Source: Gammaproteobacteria bacterium (GTDB lineage: Bacteria > Pseudomonadota > Gammaproteobacteria > Steroidobacterales > GCA-2729495). Taken from it: 64,000 bases of DNA. The stretch covers positions 38,120 to 102,119 of the forward strand of contig VGVH01000008.1 of assembly GCA_016874095.1 (NCBI GenBank), given 5' to 3'. Positions within the stretch are counted from its first letter, which is position 1, and every line of letters starts with the position of its first letter. Shown one piece after another: positions 8,354 through 17,665 of this stretch. A program made the translations under genes and the position numbers. The notes under the pieces were generated by a model that was not told the DNA's origin, made no database searches, and worked only from the letters and a program-made list of their open reading frames with translations.

Positions 8354-10339
8354 TCACTCGAACGAAAGAATCGGCTGGTCGACCGCGAGGCTCTGTCCCT
8401 CGGTGACCAGCACCCTGGCGACCTTCACGTCGTCTGTGGCGCGCAGGCTGTTCTCCATCTTCATCGCCTCGACGACTGCCAGCTCCTCGCCTGCCTTGAT
8501 CTTGTCGCCGGCCTTTACCGCGAGCCGCTTCAGCAGGCCCGGCATGGGCGAGAGCAGGAATTTCGACAGGTCCGGCGGAACCTTCTCGAGCATGAGCCGC
8601 TGTGCTTCTGCGGCGCGCGGTGTGACCACGAGCGCGTCGAGCAGGGCGCCGCGGTGCGAGAGGCGGTAACGCACGCCCGAGCGGTCGAGCTGCACGCAGA
8701 CCGGTTGGACGTTCACGGTCGCGCGCACCAGCGGCTGGCCCATCTGCCAGTCGGTGATCACCTCGTAGCGCCGGCCGGCATGGCCGACCGCATAGCCGCC
8801 GTCGATGGGCGTGACGCTGACCGCGTGGTGTATCTGGCCCGCAATCACGACGAAGTCGGTGCCGACGACGCGCTCGTGGCTGGGAAGCTGCCCGGACAGC
8901 TGCGCTGCGCGGTCCATGAAGCGGCGGTGCACGCTCGCGGCGATCGAGACGAGGATGCCGGGATCCTCTTGTGGCACGTCGGCCGCGCTGAACCCTTCGG
9001 GGTATTCCTCGGCGATGAAACCGGTGCTGAGCCGTCCGGCGCGGAACCGCTCCTTCGACAGCACGGCGTTCAGGAAGCTGATGTTGTGCGACAGGCCGCG
9101 GATGTAATAGGCGTCCAGGGCGTCCTGCATGCGGTCGATGGCCTGGGTGCGTGTCTCGCCCCAGGTCACGACCTTGGCGATCATCGGATCGTAGTACATC
9201 GACACTTCGCTGCCTTCGTCGATACCGGTGTCGACACGCACGTTGTCGCTGGTTTCCGGCGGCCGGCAGCGGACGAGCCGGCCCGTCGATGGCAGGAAAT
9301 TGCGGTAGGGGTCCTCGGCGTAGACACGCGCCTCCATCGCCCAGCCGTTCAGTTTCACGTCTTTCTGCTTCAGCGGCAGCTTCTCGCCATGGGCGACGCG
9401 GATCATCAGTTCGACGAGATCGACGCCCGTCACCATCTCGGTCACGGGGTGCTCGACCTGCAGGCGCGTGTTCATCTCGAGGAAATAGAAGTTCCGCTGC
9501 TGGTCGGTGACGAACTCCACTGTGCCCGCGGACACGTAGTCCACGGCTTTCGCGAGCGCTACCGCCTGCTCGCCCATGGCCTTGCGCGTTTTCTCGTCGA
9601 GGAGCGGCGAGGGCGCTTCCTCGAGCACCTTCTGGTGGCGGCGCTGGATGGAGCACTCGCGTTCGCCGAGGTAGATCACGTTGCCGTGCCTGTCGGCCAG
9701 CACCTGGATCTCGACATGGCGCGGATCGACGATGAACTTCTCGGCGAACACGCGGCGGTCGCCGAAGGCGGCGACCGCCTCGTTGCTGGCGCGCGTGAAG
9801 CCATCGCGGCACTGCGCGTCGTCGTGGACGACACGCATGCCCTTGCCGCCGCCGCCGGCCGAAGCCTTCAGCATCACCGGATAGCCGATCTCCCGCGCGA
9901 TCTTCACCGCGTGGTCCGGGCCCTCTATCACGCCGTTGTAGCCCGGGATCGTCGTAACCCCGGATTTCTGCGCCAGCAGCTTGGAGGCGATCTTGTCGCC
10001 CATGCTGTTGATCGCGTGCACCCCCGGGCCGATGAAGACGATGCCCGCCTTCTCCAGCGCCTCGCAGAACGCCGGCCGCTCGGAAAGGAAGCCGAAGCCC
10101 GGGTGTACGGCCTCGGCGCCGGTCTTACGGCAGGCCTCGACAATGCGGTCGGCTAGCAGGTAGCTCTGGGCCGACGGCGCCGGCCCGATGTGCACGGCTT
10201 CGTCGGCCAGACGCACGTGCAGGGAATTGCGGTCGGCATCCGAGTAGACGGCGACCGTGGCGATGCCCATGCGCCGGCAGGTGCGGATGATGCGGCAGGC
10301 GATCTCGCCGCGATTGGCGATCAGGATCTTCTTGAACAT
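8354..10339 (-). CDS. pccA: Propionyl-CoA carboxylase, biotin carboxylase/BCCP subunit (alpha)
   Basis: 661 residues. The N-terminal biotin-carboxylase domain (MFKKILIANRGEIACR) has the ATP-grasp glycine loop ASAGGGGKGMR, the EMNTRLQVEHPVTEM segment and RVYAEDP. A middle BT-type domain links to the C-terminal biotinyl domain with VEAMKMENS, the biotinylated Lys near residue 627. It carboxylates biotin with ATP and bicarbonate and hands the carboxyl to PccB. Length and domain order match PccA/MccA-type subunits; the adjacent mutase, epimerase and MeaB genes favour propionyl-CoA as substrate. It starts 20 bp downstream of pccB. Confidence 0.94.
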   Translation of the reverse strand: MFKKILIANRGEIACRIIRTCRRMGIATVAVYSDADRNSLHVRLADEAVHIGPAPSAQSYLLADRIVEACRKTGAEAVHPGFGFLSERPAFCEALEKAGIVFIGPGVHAINSMGDKIASKLLAQKSGVTTIPGYNGVIEGPDHAVKIAREIGYPVMLKASAGGGGKGMRVVHDDAQCRDGFTRASNEAVAAFGDRRVFAEKFIVDPRHVEIQVLADRHGNVIYLGERECSIQRRHQKVLEEAPSPLLDEKTRKAMGEQAVALAKAVDYVSAGTVEFVTDQQRNFYFLEMNTRLQVEHPVTEMVTGVDLVELMIRVAHGEKLPLKQKDVKLNGWAMEARVYAEDPYRNFLPSTGRLVRCRPPETSDNVRVDTGIDEGSEVSMYYDPMIAKVVTWGETRTQAIDRMQDALDAYYIRGLSHNISFLNAVLSKERFRAGRLSTGFIAEEYPEGFSAADVPQEDPGILVSIAASVHRRFMDRAAQLSGQLPSHERVVGTDFVVIAGQIHHAVSVTPIDGGYAVGHAGRRYEVITDWQMGQPLVRATVNVQPVCVQLDRSGVRYRLSHRGALLDALVVTPRAAEAQRLMLEKVPPDLSKFLLSPMPGLLKRLAVKAGDKIKAGEELAVVEAMKMENSLRATDDVKVARVLVTEGQSLAVDQPILSFE

Positions 10340-10359
10340 GTGCGGTGCGGCCCTTCCGG

Positions 10360-11892
10360 TCAGAGCGGGATGTTGCCGTGCTTGCGCCAGGGATTCTTCA
10401 GGTCCTTGTTGCGCAGCATCGCGAACGACCTGCAGACCCGGGTGCGGGTGTCGCGCGGCATGATGACGTCGTCGATGAAGCCGCGCGCGCCGGCGATGAA
10501 CGGGTTGGCGAACTTCCGCCGGTACTCCTCCGTGCGCGCCGCGATGGCCGCGGGCTTGCCGATGTCCTTGCGGAAGATGATCTCGACGGCGCCCCTGGGG
10601 CCCATGACCGCGATCTCGGCGCTGGGCCAGGCGAAATTCACGTCGCCGCGCAGGTGTTTCGATGCCATGACGTCATAGGCACCGCCGTAGGCCTTGCGGG
10701 TGATCACGGTGACCTTGGGCACGGTCGCCTCGGCGAACGCGTAGAGCAGCTTCGCCCCGTGCTTGATGATGCCGCCGTACTCCTGTGACGTGCCCGGCAT
10801 GAAGCCCGGCACGTCCTCGATCGTGAGCAGGGGGATATTGAACGCGTCGCAGAAGCGCACGAACCGCGCGCCCTTGATCGAGGAATTGATGTCGAGGCAG
10901 CCCGCCAGCACCATCGGCTGGTTGGCGACGACGCCGATCGTCGAACCCTCGAGGCGCATGAAGCCGACGACGATGTTCTTCGCGTAGTCGGGCTGGATCT
11001 CGAAGAAATCGCCCTCGTCGGCGATCTTGAGGATCAGCTCCTTGATGTCGTACGGCCTGGCCGGGTCGTCCGGCACCAGCGTATCGAGCGAGTCCTCGAT
11101 CCGCTGCGGCGCGTCCATGGTCGGCCAGACCGGGGGCTTTTCCCGATTGCTGGCGGGCAGGAAGTTGAAGAAGCGCCGTGTCGACAGCAGCATCTCCACG
11201 TCATTCTCCAGCGCAAGGTCGGCTACGCCGGACTTCGACGTGTGCGTGACGGCGCCGCCCAGTTCCTCGGCGGAGACTTCCTCGTGCGTGACGGTCTTCA
11301 CCACGTCCGGGCCGGTCACGAACATGTAGGAGCTGTCCTTCACCATGAAGGTGAAATCGGTCATCGCCGGCGAGTACACCGCGCCGCCGGCGCAGGGGCC
11401 CATGATCAGCGAGATCTGCGGTATGACCCCCGAGGCGAGCACGTTCAGCTGGAACACGTCGGCATAGCCACCGAGCGAGGAAACGCCCTCCTGGATGCGG
11501 GCGCCGCCGGAGTCGTTCAGGCCGATGAGCGGCGCGCCGACCTTCATCGCCTGCTCCATGATCTTGCAGATCTTCTTCGCGTGCGACTCCGATAGCGAGC
11601 CGCCGAACACCGTGAAGTCCTGGCTGAACACGAACACCAGCCGGCCGTTTATCGTGCCGTAGCCGGTGACCACGCCATCGCCCGGGACTTTCTGCTCCTC
11701 CATACGGAAGTCCGTGCAGCGATGCTCCACGAACATGTCCCACTCCTCGAAGCTGCCCTCGTCGAGCAGCAGTGCGATGCGCTCGCGGGCGGTGAGCTTG
11801 CCCTTGGCATGCTGGGCAGCGATGCGCTTCTCGCCGCCGCCGAGCTTCGCCTGCGACCGTTTCTCCTCGAGCTGGCGGATGATGTCCTGCAT
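10360..11892 (-). CDS. pccB: Propionyl-CoA carboxylase, carboxyltransferase subunit (beta)
   Basis: 510 residues with paired crotonase-like carboxyltransferase domains. N-half oxyanion motifs [12 protein letters not shown] and [22 protein letters not shown], and C-half [54 protein letters not shown], are those of propionyl-CoA carboxylase beta chains. It transfers the carboxyl from biotin on PccA to propionyl-CoA, giving (S)-methylmalonyl-CoA. It sits between the mutase gene (35 bp upstream) and pccA (20 bp downstream) in the operon. Full length, no anomaly seen. Confidence 0.95.
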   Translation of the reverse strand: MQDIIRQLEEKRSQAKLGGGEKRIAAQHAKGKLTARERIALLLDEGSFEEWDMFVEHRCTDFRMEEQKVPGDGVVTGYGTINGRLVFVFSQDFTVFGGSLSESHAKKICKIMEQAMKVGAPLIGLNDSGGARIQEGVSSLGGYADVFQLNVLASGVIPQISLIMGPCAGGAVYSPAMTDFTFMVKDSSYMFVTGPDVVKTVTHEEVSAEELGGAVTHTSKSGVADLALENDVEMLLSTRRFFNFLPASNREKPPVWPTMDAPQRIEDSLDTLVPDDPARPYDIKELILKIADEGDFFEIQPDYAKNIVVGFMRLEGSTIGVVANQPMVLAGCLDINSSIKGARFVRFCDAFNIPLLTIEDVPGFMPGTSQEYGGIIKHGAKLLYAFAEATVPKVTVITRKAYGGAYDVMASKHLRGDVNFAWPSAEIAVMGPRGAVEIIFRKDIGKPAAIAARTEEYRRKFANPFIAGARGFIDDVIMPRDTRTRVCRSFAMLRNKDLKNPWRKHGNIPL

Positions 11893-11927
11893 CGGTCAAT
11901 TCTCCCTGTCTGTTCGAGCGGCGCCGT

Positions 11928-14096
11928 TCAGTTTGCGCGCCGGGCGCGGACCAGGCCCAGCACCTTGCCGGCGGCCACGGGGATGTTGGTGCCGGGGCCG
12001 AAGATGGCCGCGACGCCGGCCGCCTCGAGCGCGGCGTGATCCTGCGGGGGTATGACGCCGCCGCAGACGACGACGATGTCCCCGGCACCCTGCTGGCGCA
12101 ATGCCGCGATCAGCTGTGGCACGAGTGTCTTGTGACCCGCTGCCTGCGAGGACACGCCGACTACATGCACGTCGTTCTCGACGGCGTGCCGGGCGCCTTC
12201 CTCGGGTGTCTGGAACAGGGGCCCCACGTCCACATCGAAACCAAGGTCGGCAAAGGCCGTTGCGATAACCTTGGCGCCGCGGTCGTGGCCGTCCTGGCCG
12301 AGCTTCACCACCAGCATCCGCGGGCGGCGACCTTCCTCGGTGGCGAAGCGTTCGACGTCGGCCTTGATGCGGGCGAATTCGGGGTCGTTGGCATACACGG
12401 ATCCGTACACTCCACTGATCGACTGGATCACGGCGCGGTGGCGACCATACACCTTCTCGAGGGCGTCGGAGATCTCGCCAACGCTGGCTCTTGCGCGCGC
12501 CGCCGCGACGGCCAGGTCAAGCAGGTTGCCGCCACCGGTCTCCGCCGCGCGGGTGAGTGCCCCGAGCGCCGAGCGGCAGGCGGCCGCATCGCGCGAGCGG
12601 CGCACGCTCTCGAGCCGCTGCACCTGGGATTCGCGCACGGCGCTGTTGTCGATGTCGAGGATGTCGATCTCCGGCTCGTCCTCGCGGATGTAGCGGTTTA
12701 CGCCGACGATCACTTCCTCGCCGCGATCGATGCGTGCCTGGCGCAGGGCCGCCGACTGCTCGATGCGCAGTTTCGGCAGGCCGGACTCGACCGCCTTCGT
12801 CATGCCGCCCAGCTTTTCGACTTCGTCGATCAGCTTGCCGGCCTCGGCGGCCAGCGAGGCGGTCAGGCTCTCGACGTAATAAGAGCCCGCCAGCGGATCG
12901 ACGACCCGGGTTACGCCGGTTTCCTCCTGGATCACCAGCTGCGTGTTGCGGGCCATGTGGGCGGAGAAGGGCGTCGGCAGGGCGAGCGCCTCGTCGAAGG
13001 AATTGGTGTGCAGCGACTGCGTGCCGCCTAGCACGGCGGCCAGCGCCTCGATGGTCGTGCGCATCACGTTGTTCCACGGGTCGCGGCTCGTGAGGCTGAC
13101 GCCCGAGGTCTGGCAATGGGTGCGCAGCATCAGCGAGCGGGCATCCTTCGGCGAAAAATGCTTCTGCATGAGGTCTGCCCACAGGACCCGGGCGGCGCGC
13201 AGCTTGGCCGCCTCCATGAAGAAGTTCATGCCGATGCCGAAGAAGAACGACAGCCGCGGCGCGAAATCGTCGACGGCCAGACCGCTGGCGAGCGCGGCAC
13301 GCACGTATTCGAGCCCGTCGGCGATCGTGTAGCCGAGTTCCTGCACCGCCGTCGCGCCGGCTTCCTGCATGTGGTAGCCGGAGATCGAGATCGAGTTGAA
13401 CTTCGGCATCTGCCGGGCCGTGTAGCCGATGATGTCTGCAACGATCCGCATGGAGGGTCGCGGCGGATATATGTAGGTGTTGCGGACCATGAACTCCTTG
13501 AGGATGTCGTTCTGCAGCGTGCCGGCGAGATCCGCTGCCTTCACGCCCTGTTCCGTGGCCGCGACGATGTACATGCCCATCACGGGCAGTACCGCGCCGT
13601 TCATCGTCATCGACACCGACATGCGGTCGAGCGGGATGCCGTCGAAGAGGATCTTCATGTCCTCCACCGTGTCGATCGCAACACCGGCCTTGCCGACATC
13701 GCCGACGACGCGGGGGTGGTCGGAGTCGTAACCGCGGTGGGTCGGCAGGTCGAATGCCACCGACAGGCCCGTCTGCCCGGCCGCAAGGTTCCTGCGGTAG
13801 AAGGCGTTGGACTCCGCGGCCGTCGAGAAACCCGCGTACTGGCGGACCGTCCACGGTCGCACGGCATACATCGTTGCCCGCGGTCCGCGCAGGAAGGGCG
13901 CGAAGCCCGGCAGCGAGTCCAGATGGCTCAATCCCTCGAGATCGGCGGCTGTGTACAGCGGCTTCACCGCGATGCCTTCCGGTGTCCGCCAGTCGAGCGA
14001 GGCAGCGGGCGATCCGCCGTTCTCCTCGCCCGCGGCGCGTTCCCAGTCGCTGATCGTGCGCTTTGCGAAGTCCGTCATGCGGTTCTGGTCGTTCAA
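11928..14096 (-). CDS. Methylmalonyl-CoA mutase (single-subunit, B12-dependent)
   Basis: 722 residues, the ScpA/human MUT-like form with both domains in one chain. The catalytic barrel starts around [16 protein letters not shown] and includes [17 protein letters not shown] and [25 protein letters not shown]. The C-terminal cobalamin domain has [23 protein letters not shown] (about residue 600), where DxHxxG carries the cobalt-ligand His, and a GGVIPPQDH motif. It isomerises (R)-methylmalonyl-CoA to succinyl-CoA with adenosylcobalamin. The TTG start overlaps the CitE-like gene by 4 nt; an ATG six codons in (14078) is a possible alternative. No small-subunit gene is present or needed. Confidence 0.95.
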   Translation of the reverse strand: MNDQNRMTDFAKRTISDWERAAGEENGGSPAASLDWRTPEGIAVKPLYTAADLEGLSHLDSLPGFAPFLRGPRATMYAVRPWTVRQYAGFSTAAESNAFYRRNLAAGQTGLSVAFDLPTHRGYDSDHPRVVGDVGKAGVAIDTVEDMKILFDGIPLDRMSVSMTMNGAVLPVMGMYIVAATEQGVKAADLAGTLQNDILKEFMVRNTYIYPPRPSMRIVADIIGYTARQMPKFNSISISGYHMQEAGATAVQELGYTIADGLEYVRAALASGLAVDDFAPRLSFFFGIGMNFFMEAAKLRAARVLWADLMQKHFSPKDARSLMLRTHCQTSGVSLTSRDPWNNVMRTTIEALAAVLGGTQSLHTNSFDEALALPTPFSAHMARNTQLVIQEETGVTRVVDPLAGSYYVESLTASLAAEAGKLIDEVEKLGGMTKAVESGLPKLRIEQSAALRQARIDRGEEVIVGVNRYIREDEPEIDILDIDNSAVRESQVQRLESVRRSRDAAACRSALGALTRAAETGGGNLLDLAVAAARARASVGEISDALEKVYGRHRAVIQSISGVYGSVYANDPEFARIKADVERFATEEGRRPRMLVVKLGQDGHDRGAKVIATAFADLGFDVDVGPLFQTPEEGARHAVENDVHVVGVSSQAAGHKTLVPQLIAALRQQGAGDIVVVCGGVIPPQDHAALEAAGVAAIFGPGTNIPVAAGKVLGLVRARRAN

Positions 14097-14971
14097 TTCT
14101 GTTGATTGGCCTGTGCGGCGCGCAGCGCCAGCACCCGTCGCGCTTCCTCGGCGTGGAGACCTTCCACCATCCGGCCGTCCAGCAGGGCGATACCGCGACC
14201 GTCCGCGGCCGCCGCCTCCCAGACCGCGATCAGCCGGGCTGCTTCCGCTGCAGCCTCTGCCGAGACGCCAAACACTTCATTGGCGACGGGTATCTGGGAC
14301 GGATGTATCAGCGTCTTGCCGTCGAAACCCAGCGCCTTGCCCTGCTCGCAGGCAGAGCGGTATCCGGTCGTGTCACGGAGATCCGTGTGCACGCCGTCCA
14401 GTATATCAAGGCCCCGGGCACGGGCCGCGAGCAGGCACAGCGCGAGGGCCGGGAGCAGCGCTGAGCGATCGGGATCGGCGGGTACGCGCATCGCCTTGCA
14501 GAGGTCGGCCGTGCCCATCGCCACCACGCGCAGCCGTGGATTCGCGGCGGCTATCGCGTCGAGCGCCAGCACCGCGGCGGGCAGTTCGGCCATGGCCCAC
14601 ACGTCGATGCGCCCGCCGCCGGCGGCGTCGAGCCGGGCAACGGCCTGCGCGAGTCCCGCGGCGCTCGCCACCTTCGGAATGAGCACTGCGGTCGCGGCGC
14701 TGCGCGCGACGGCTGCCAGGTCGTCGGCGCCCCAGGCCGTGTCGAGACCGTTCACCCTGATGACGACCTCGCGACGGCCGAAACCACCGGCATCGACTGC
14801 GGCTACGGCCGCAGCTCGCGCCGCCAGCTTCGATTCCGGCAGCACGGCGTCCTCGAGATCGAGTATCACCGCGTCGGCTGCCAGCGACCGGGCCTTCTCG
14901 ACCGCACGCGCATTGGAGGCGGGCAGGTACAACGCGGACCGTCGCGCGCGAGGCGGCTGTGTCGATGTCAT
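14093..14971 (-). CDS. HpcH/HpaI aldolase/citrate-lyase-beta family CoA ester lyase
   Basis: 292 residues of the CitE-like TIM-barrel family. Seen: [33 protein letters not shown] near the start (substrate loop plus the metal-binding Glu/Asp), then [12 protein letters not shown] with the conserved Arg, and [18 protein letters not shown] near the end. Relatives are (S)-citramalyl-CoA, malyl-CoA or beta-methylmalyl-CoA lyases acting without a citrate-lyase complex; no citDF partners are nearby. It overlaps the synthetase gene by 4 nt and the mutase gene by 4 nt, so it is part of the methylmalonyl operon. Which CoA ester it splits cannot be told from sequence. Confidence 0.85.
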   Translation of the reverse strand: MTSTQPPRARRSALYLPASNARAVEKARSLAADAVILDLEDAVLPESKLAARAAAVAAVDAGGFGRREVVIRVNGLDTAWGADDLAAVARSAATAVLIPKVASAAGLAQAVARLDAAGGGRIDVWAMAELPAAVLALDAIAAANPRLRVVAMGTADLCKAMRVPADPDRSALLPALALCLLAARARGLDILDGVHTDLRDTTGYRSACEQGKALGFDGKTLIHPSQIPVANEVFGVSAEAAAEAARLIAVWEAAAADGRGIALLDGRMVEGLHAEEARRVLALRAAQANQQN

Positions 14972-16473
14972 TGCGCTTGGTCCTTTGTCGTGAACAGGCC
15001 GGCCAGCTCCCGGCGCAAGCTGTTCTTCTCGATCTTGCCCATGGCGTTGCGCGGAAGTGCCACTTTCCTGACGAGGCGCTTCGGCAGCTTGAAGCCGGCC
15101 AGGCGCCCGCGCAGGGCCGACATAATAGCGGCCTCATCGATCCCGTTGCCTGTCACGATGGCGACCACGGCTTCGCCGAGATCGGGGTGCGGCACGCCGA
15201 TGACCGCGGCTTCGTGCACGCCTGGCAGCTGCTCGATCGCCAGTTCCACTTCCCGCGGGTAGACGTTGAGCCCGCCGCTGATGACGAGATCCTTGCTGCG
15301 CCCGGCGATCGTGAGATAGCCGTCGCCGTCGAGGAAACCCTGGTCGCCGGTGCGGAACCAGCCATCGGCGGTAAACGATTCTGCTGTCTTCTCCGGCGCC
15401 CGCCAGTAGCCGCTGAACACGTTCGGGCCCCGCACCTCGATCTCGCCGATCGTCCCCGCGCTCGCAGCGCCGGCGATGCGGATCGAGACGCCGGGCAGGG
15501 CCGGTCCGACGCTGCCGGGTCGGCGTTCGCCGCGCAGGGGATTCGCGGCGTTCATCCCGGTCTCCGTCATGCCGTAGCGCTCGAGTATCGCGTGGCCGCT
15601 GCGTTCGCGGAATGCCGCAAAAGTCTCCGGCGACAGCGGTGCCGAGCCGGACACGAAGAGTCGCATCGTCGCGCAGCGCTCGCGCGTAAAGGAGGGTTCG
15701 GCCAGCAGCCGCGTGTAGTAGGTGGGCACGCCCATCATCACGGTGCTGCGGCCGAGCGCGCCGACGACCTCCCCGGCATCGAACCGCGACAACCACTCGA
15801 GGCTCGCGCCGCTCATGAAAGCGCAGCCGAGCCCGACGAACAGGCCGTGCGCATGGTAGATCGGCAGCGCGTGGAGCAGGCGGTCCGTGGCGCTGAAGCC
15901 CCAGGCGGAGGCGAGTGTCGCCGCGTTGGCGGCGAGGTTGCCGTGGCTCAGCATCGCGCCTTTGGGCTGGCCGGTCGTGCCCGAGGTGTAGAGCAGCACC
16001 GCGGTATCGCCTGCAGCGCGAGCGACCGTTTCAAATGCCGGTGCCTCAGCCATGGTGGCTGCGAGCAGCGAGCCTTTGCCCACGGCATCCAGCGTCAGCA
16101 CGCGGCAACCCGTCGGCGCCAGTTCACGGAACTGCGCCTCGGCCGCCGGGTCGCAGACGGCGATGCAGGGTTCGGCGTCGGTGAGCAGGAACGCCACTTC
16201 GTCGCGCCGGTAACCATCGTTCAGCGGATGGAATACGAGCCCGGAGCGCAGGCAGGCGAGGTAGAGCCAGAGCGCTTCGACCGACTTGCCGACCTGCACG
16301 GTCACCCGATCGCCCGGGTGTGCGCCCAGTGCCACCAGGTGCGCAGCGATCGCGGCGCTGCGCGCTTCGAGGTCGGCATAGCGGTAGGTCTCGCCCCGGG
16401 GCGTCACCACCGCGGGTTTGTCGAGGCCGGGCGCGAAAGCCCGGCTAAAACGCGAATACAGGTTCTGGTTCAC
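14968..16473 (-). CDS. AMP-forming acyl-CoA synthetase, malonyl/methylmalonyl-CoA synthetase (MatB)-like
   Basis: 501 residues, GTG start at 16473. The adenylate-forming signature LLYTSGTTGQPKGAMLSHGN (about residues 160-180), YGMTETGM, the WFRTGDQGFLDGDGYLTIAGRSKDLVISGGLNVYPREVE hinge region and the catalytic Lys in AMGKIEKNSLR are all present. Closest in layout to MatB malonate/methylmalonate synthetases (short N-terminus, about 500 residues). It would activate a free diacid to its CoA ester for the downstream epimerase/mutase steps, which agrees with being first in this operon, though other short acids remain possible. The start lies only about 10 bp from a TATCCT element on the minus strand. 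Confidence 0.82.
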   Translation of the reverse strand: MNQNLYSRFSRAFAPGLDKPAVVTPRGETYRYADLEARSAAIAAHLVALGAHPGDRVTVQVGKSVEALWLYLACLRSGLVFHPLNDGYRRDEVAFLLTDAEPCIAVCDPAAEAQFRELAPTGCRVLTLDAVGKGSLLAATMAEAPAFETVARAAGDTAVLLYTSGTTGQPKGAMLSHGNLAANAATLASAWGFSATDRLLHALPIYHAHGLFVGLGCAFMSGASLEWLSRFDAGEVVGALGRSTVMMGVPTYYTRLLAEPSFTRERCATMRLFVSGSAPLSPETFAAFRERSGHAILERYGMTETGMNAANPLRGERRPGSVGPALPGVSIRIAGAASAGTIGEIEVRGPNVFSGYWRAPEKTAESFTADGWFRTGDQGFLDGDGYLTIAGRSKDLVISGGLNVYPREVELAIEQLPGVHEAAVIGVPHPDLGEAVVAIVTGNGIDEAAIMSALRGRLAGFKLPKRLVRKVALPRNAMGKIEKNSLRRELAGLFTTKDQAQ

Positions 16474-16844
16474 GGGGTCCGGTAGGATACCCGCGGGCTC
16501 CGGACCCGGAGTACGGCTCGCGGAAACCTAGGTAAGCCCTTGGTCCGGTGAGTTCTTGAGGCAGGGTTGCCCGCTGCTGCCAGGCGACATAATCCGGCCG
16601 AGCCACAGCCGGGGGAAACCCTTGACGCAAAAGGTAAGACCCCAAATGGAAGTGAACCCGGAAATAGAAATGCGTTACGGTAAATACGGCTTGCGGTTGC
16701 ACAGGGCGATGGGTAGCCTCTGCCTCGGAATGCTTGACGCGCCAACAGGGCGTGACGGCTGTGCTGCACGAGGGGTCGTACGCCGTGATCTTCAGTAGCT
16801 CAGCGCCAAGGCCAGCACGATAACGACAAGTAGAACAGGGGGGC
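16474..16844 (+). other. 371-bp intergenic region with a probable structured leader RNA
   Basis: Divergent gap between the synthetase operon (-) and the VPLPA-CTERM gene (+). On the plus strand it is rich in pairing segments: GGCAG/CTGCC (16561-16582), GGGG/CCCC enclosing ACCCTT/AAGGT around a GACGCAA loop (about 16613-16644), and GCACAG/CTGTGC further on, enclosing a GACGCGCC/GGGCGT hairpin. The stretch CACAGCCGGGGGAAACCC then GACGCAAA loosely recalls the core of the GEMM-I (c-di-GMP) aptamer, but the receptor half does not match well. I therefore mark it as a possible cis-regulatory RNA with no family call. Frames crossing it have no coding character. Confidence 0.35.
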
Positions 16845-17663
16845 ATGCAAGTGGTTGATTTTTCTCGTGCGCGTCGCGCACTCGCGACGGCCCTCTTGGC
16901 GGGATTCGGCTGTGTCTCCGCATCGGCAATCAACATCGACGTCAGAGGCACGCTCGGGCCTTACGGCGGATTCGGTAATTCACTCAATTACTCCGCCGGC
17001 GGCGTGAACGTCAGCCTGTACGGCTGGGCCGAGACCGGCGCGCTGCAGACGAGCACGCCGTCGAACTTCTGGCTCTTCCAGACTGCAGAGATTTACAGCT
17101 GGAGCACCGGCGTGGGTGTCTGCAACCGCGTCGAAGGGACGCTGGCGTCCGGTAACTGCAGCGTCAACGAACAAGAGATCGACACCGTCGGTTCCCGCGA
17201 CGACCTGATAGTGCTGTATTTCGACCAGATCGTGAGCTTCGGCAACCTGCAAGTGACGGTCGATCCCTGGGACGGCCCGGGCTCTGACCCGAACGACCGC
17301 GACCTCCGCTTCTGGGTGGCCACGGTGGCGAGCGGTGCGCCTAATCTCTCCACGTACAGCTTCAATACACTGTCCACGGCTTTCGGCACCAGCTACCTGA
17401 GTTCGGTAATCTCGAGCTACGACGCCTACACCCACCTGCTAGGTTCGGTGATCGGTCCGCTGAGCGGCAACCTGCTGATGATCTCGGGGAACTGGTTTGA
17501 CCGCAGCTGCGTGAACCGGAACTCCACCGCCGATAAAGAGTGCGAGGCTTGGCAGCTGGCATCCATCGACGTCGACGTCAACGTCATACCGGTGCCCGCC
17601 GCCGTCTGGCTGCTGGGATCCGCGCTCGGCCTGCTGGGCTGGATGCGGCGTCGCTCGGCCTGA
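16845..17663 (+). CDS. Exported protein with VPLPA/PEP-CTERM-type sorting tail
   Basis: 272 residues. An N-terminal signal peptide (ALATALLAGFGCVSASA, cleavage near residue 28) is followed by a Gly/Ser/Asn-rich beta-type body with no family I recognise. The C-terminus is IPVPAAVWLLGSALGLLGWMRRRSA: a VPAA(V)WL motif, a single hydrophobic helix and an Arg cluster, the architecture of VPLPA-CTERM/PEP-CTERM tails processed by exosortase. Two Cys pairs (CNRVEG...GNCS and CVNRNSTADKEC) may form disulfides. Likely a secreted, perhaps extracellular-matrix protein. A long, structured 5' region precedes it. It is convergent with aceE with only 2 bp between stop codons. No exosortase gene lies in the window. 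Confidence 0.8.
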   Translation: MQVVDFSRARRALATALLAGFGCVSASAINIDVRGTLGPYGGFGNSLNYSAGGVNVSLYGWAETGALQTSTPSNFWLFQTAEIYSWSTGVGVCNRVEGTLASGNCSVNEQEIDTVGSRDDLIVLYFDQIVSFGNLQVTVDPWDGPGSDPNDRDLRFWVATVASGAPNLSTYSFNTLSTAFGTSYLSSVISSYDAYTHLLGSVIGPLSGNLLMISGNWFDRSCVNRNSTADKECEAWQLASIDVDVNVIPVPAAVWLLGSALGLLGWMRRRSA

Positions 17664-17665
17664 GA

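Noticed and set aside
16474..16844. Cobalamin riboswitch before the B12-dependent mutase operon
   Set aside because: Looked for the conserved B12-box on the minus strand (GCCACTG / GGGAA-type segments) and found no acceptable match.
16445..16951. 168-codon minus-strand frame over the 16.5-16.8 kb gap
   Set aside because: Covers a structured non-coding region and the 5' end of the VPLPA gene; no protein-like composition.
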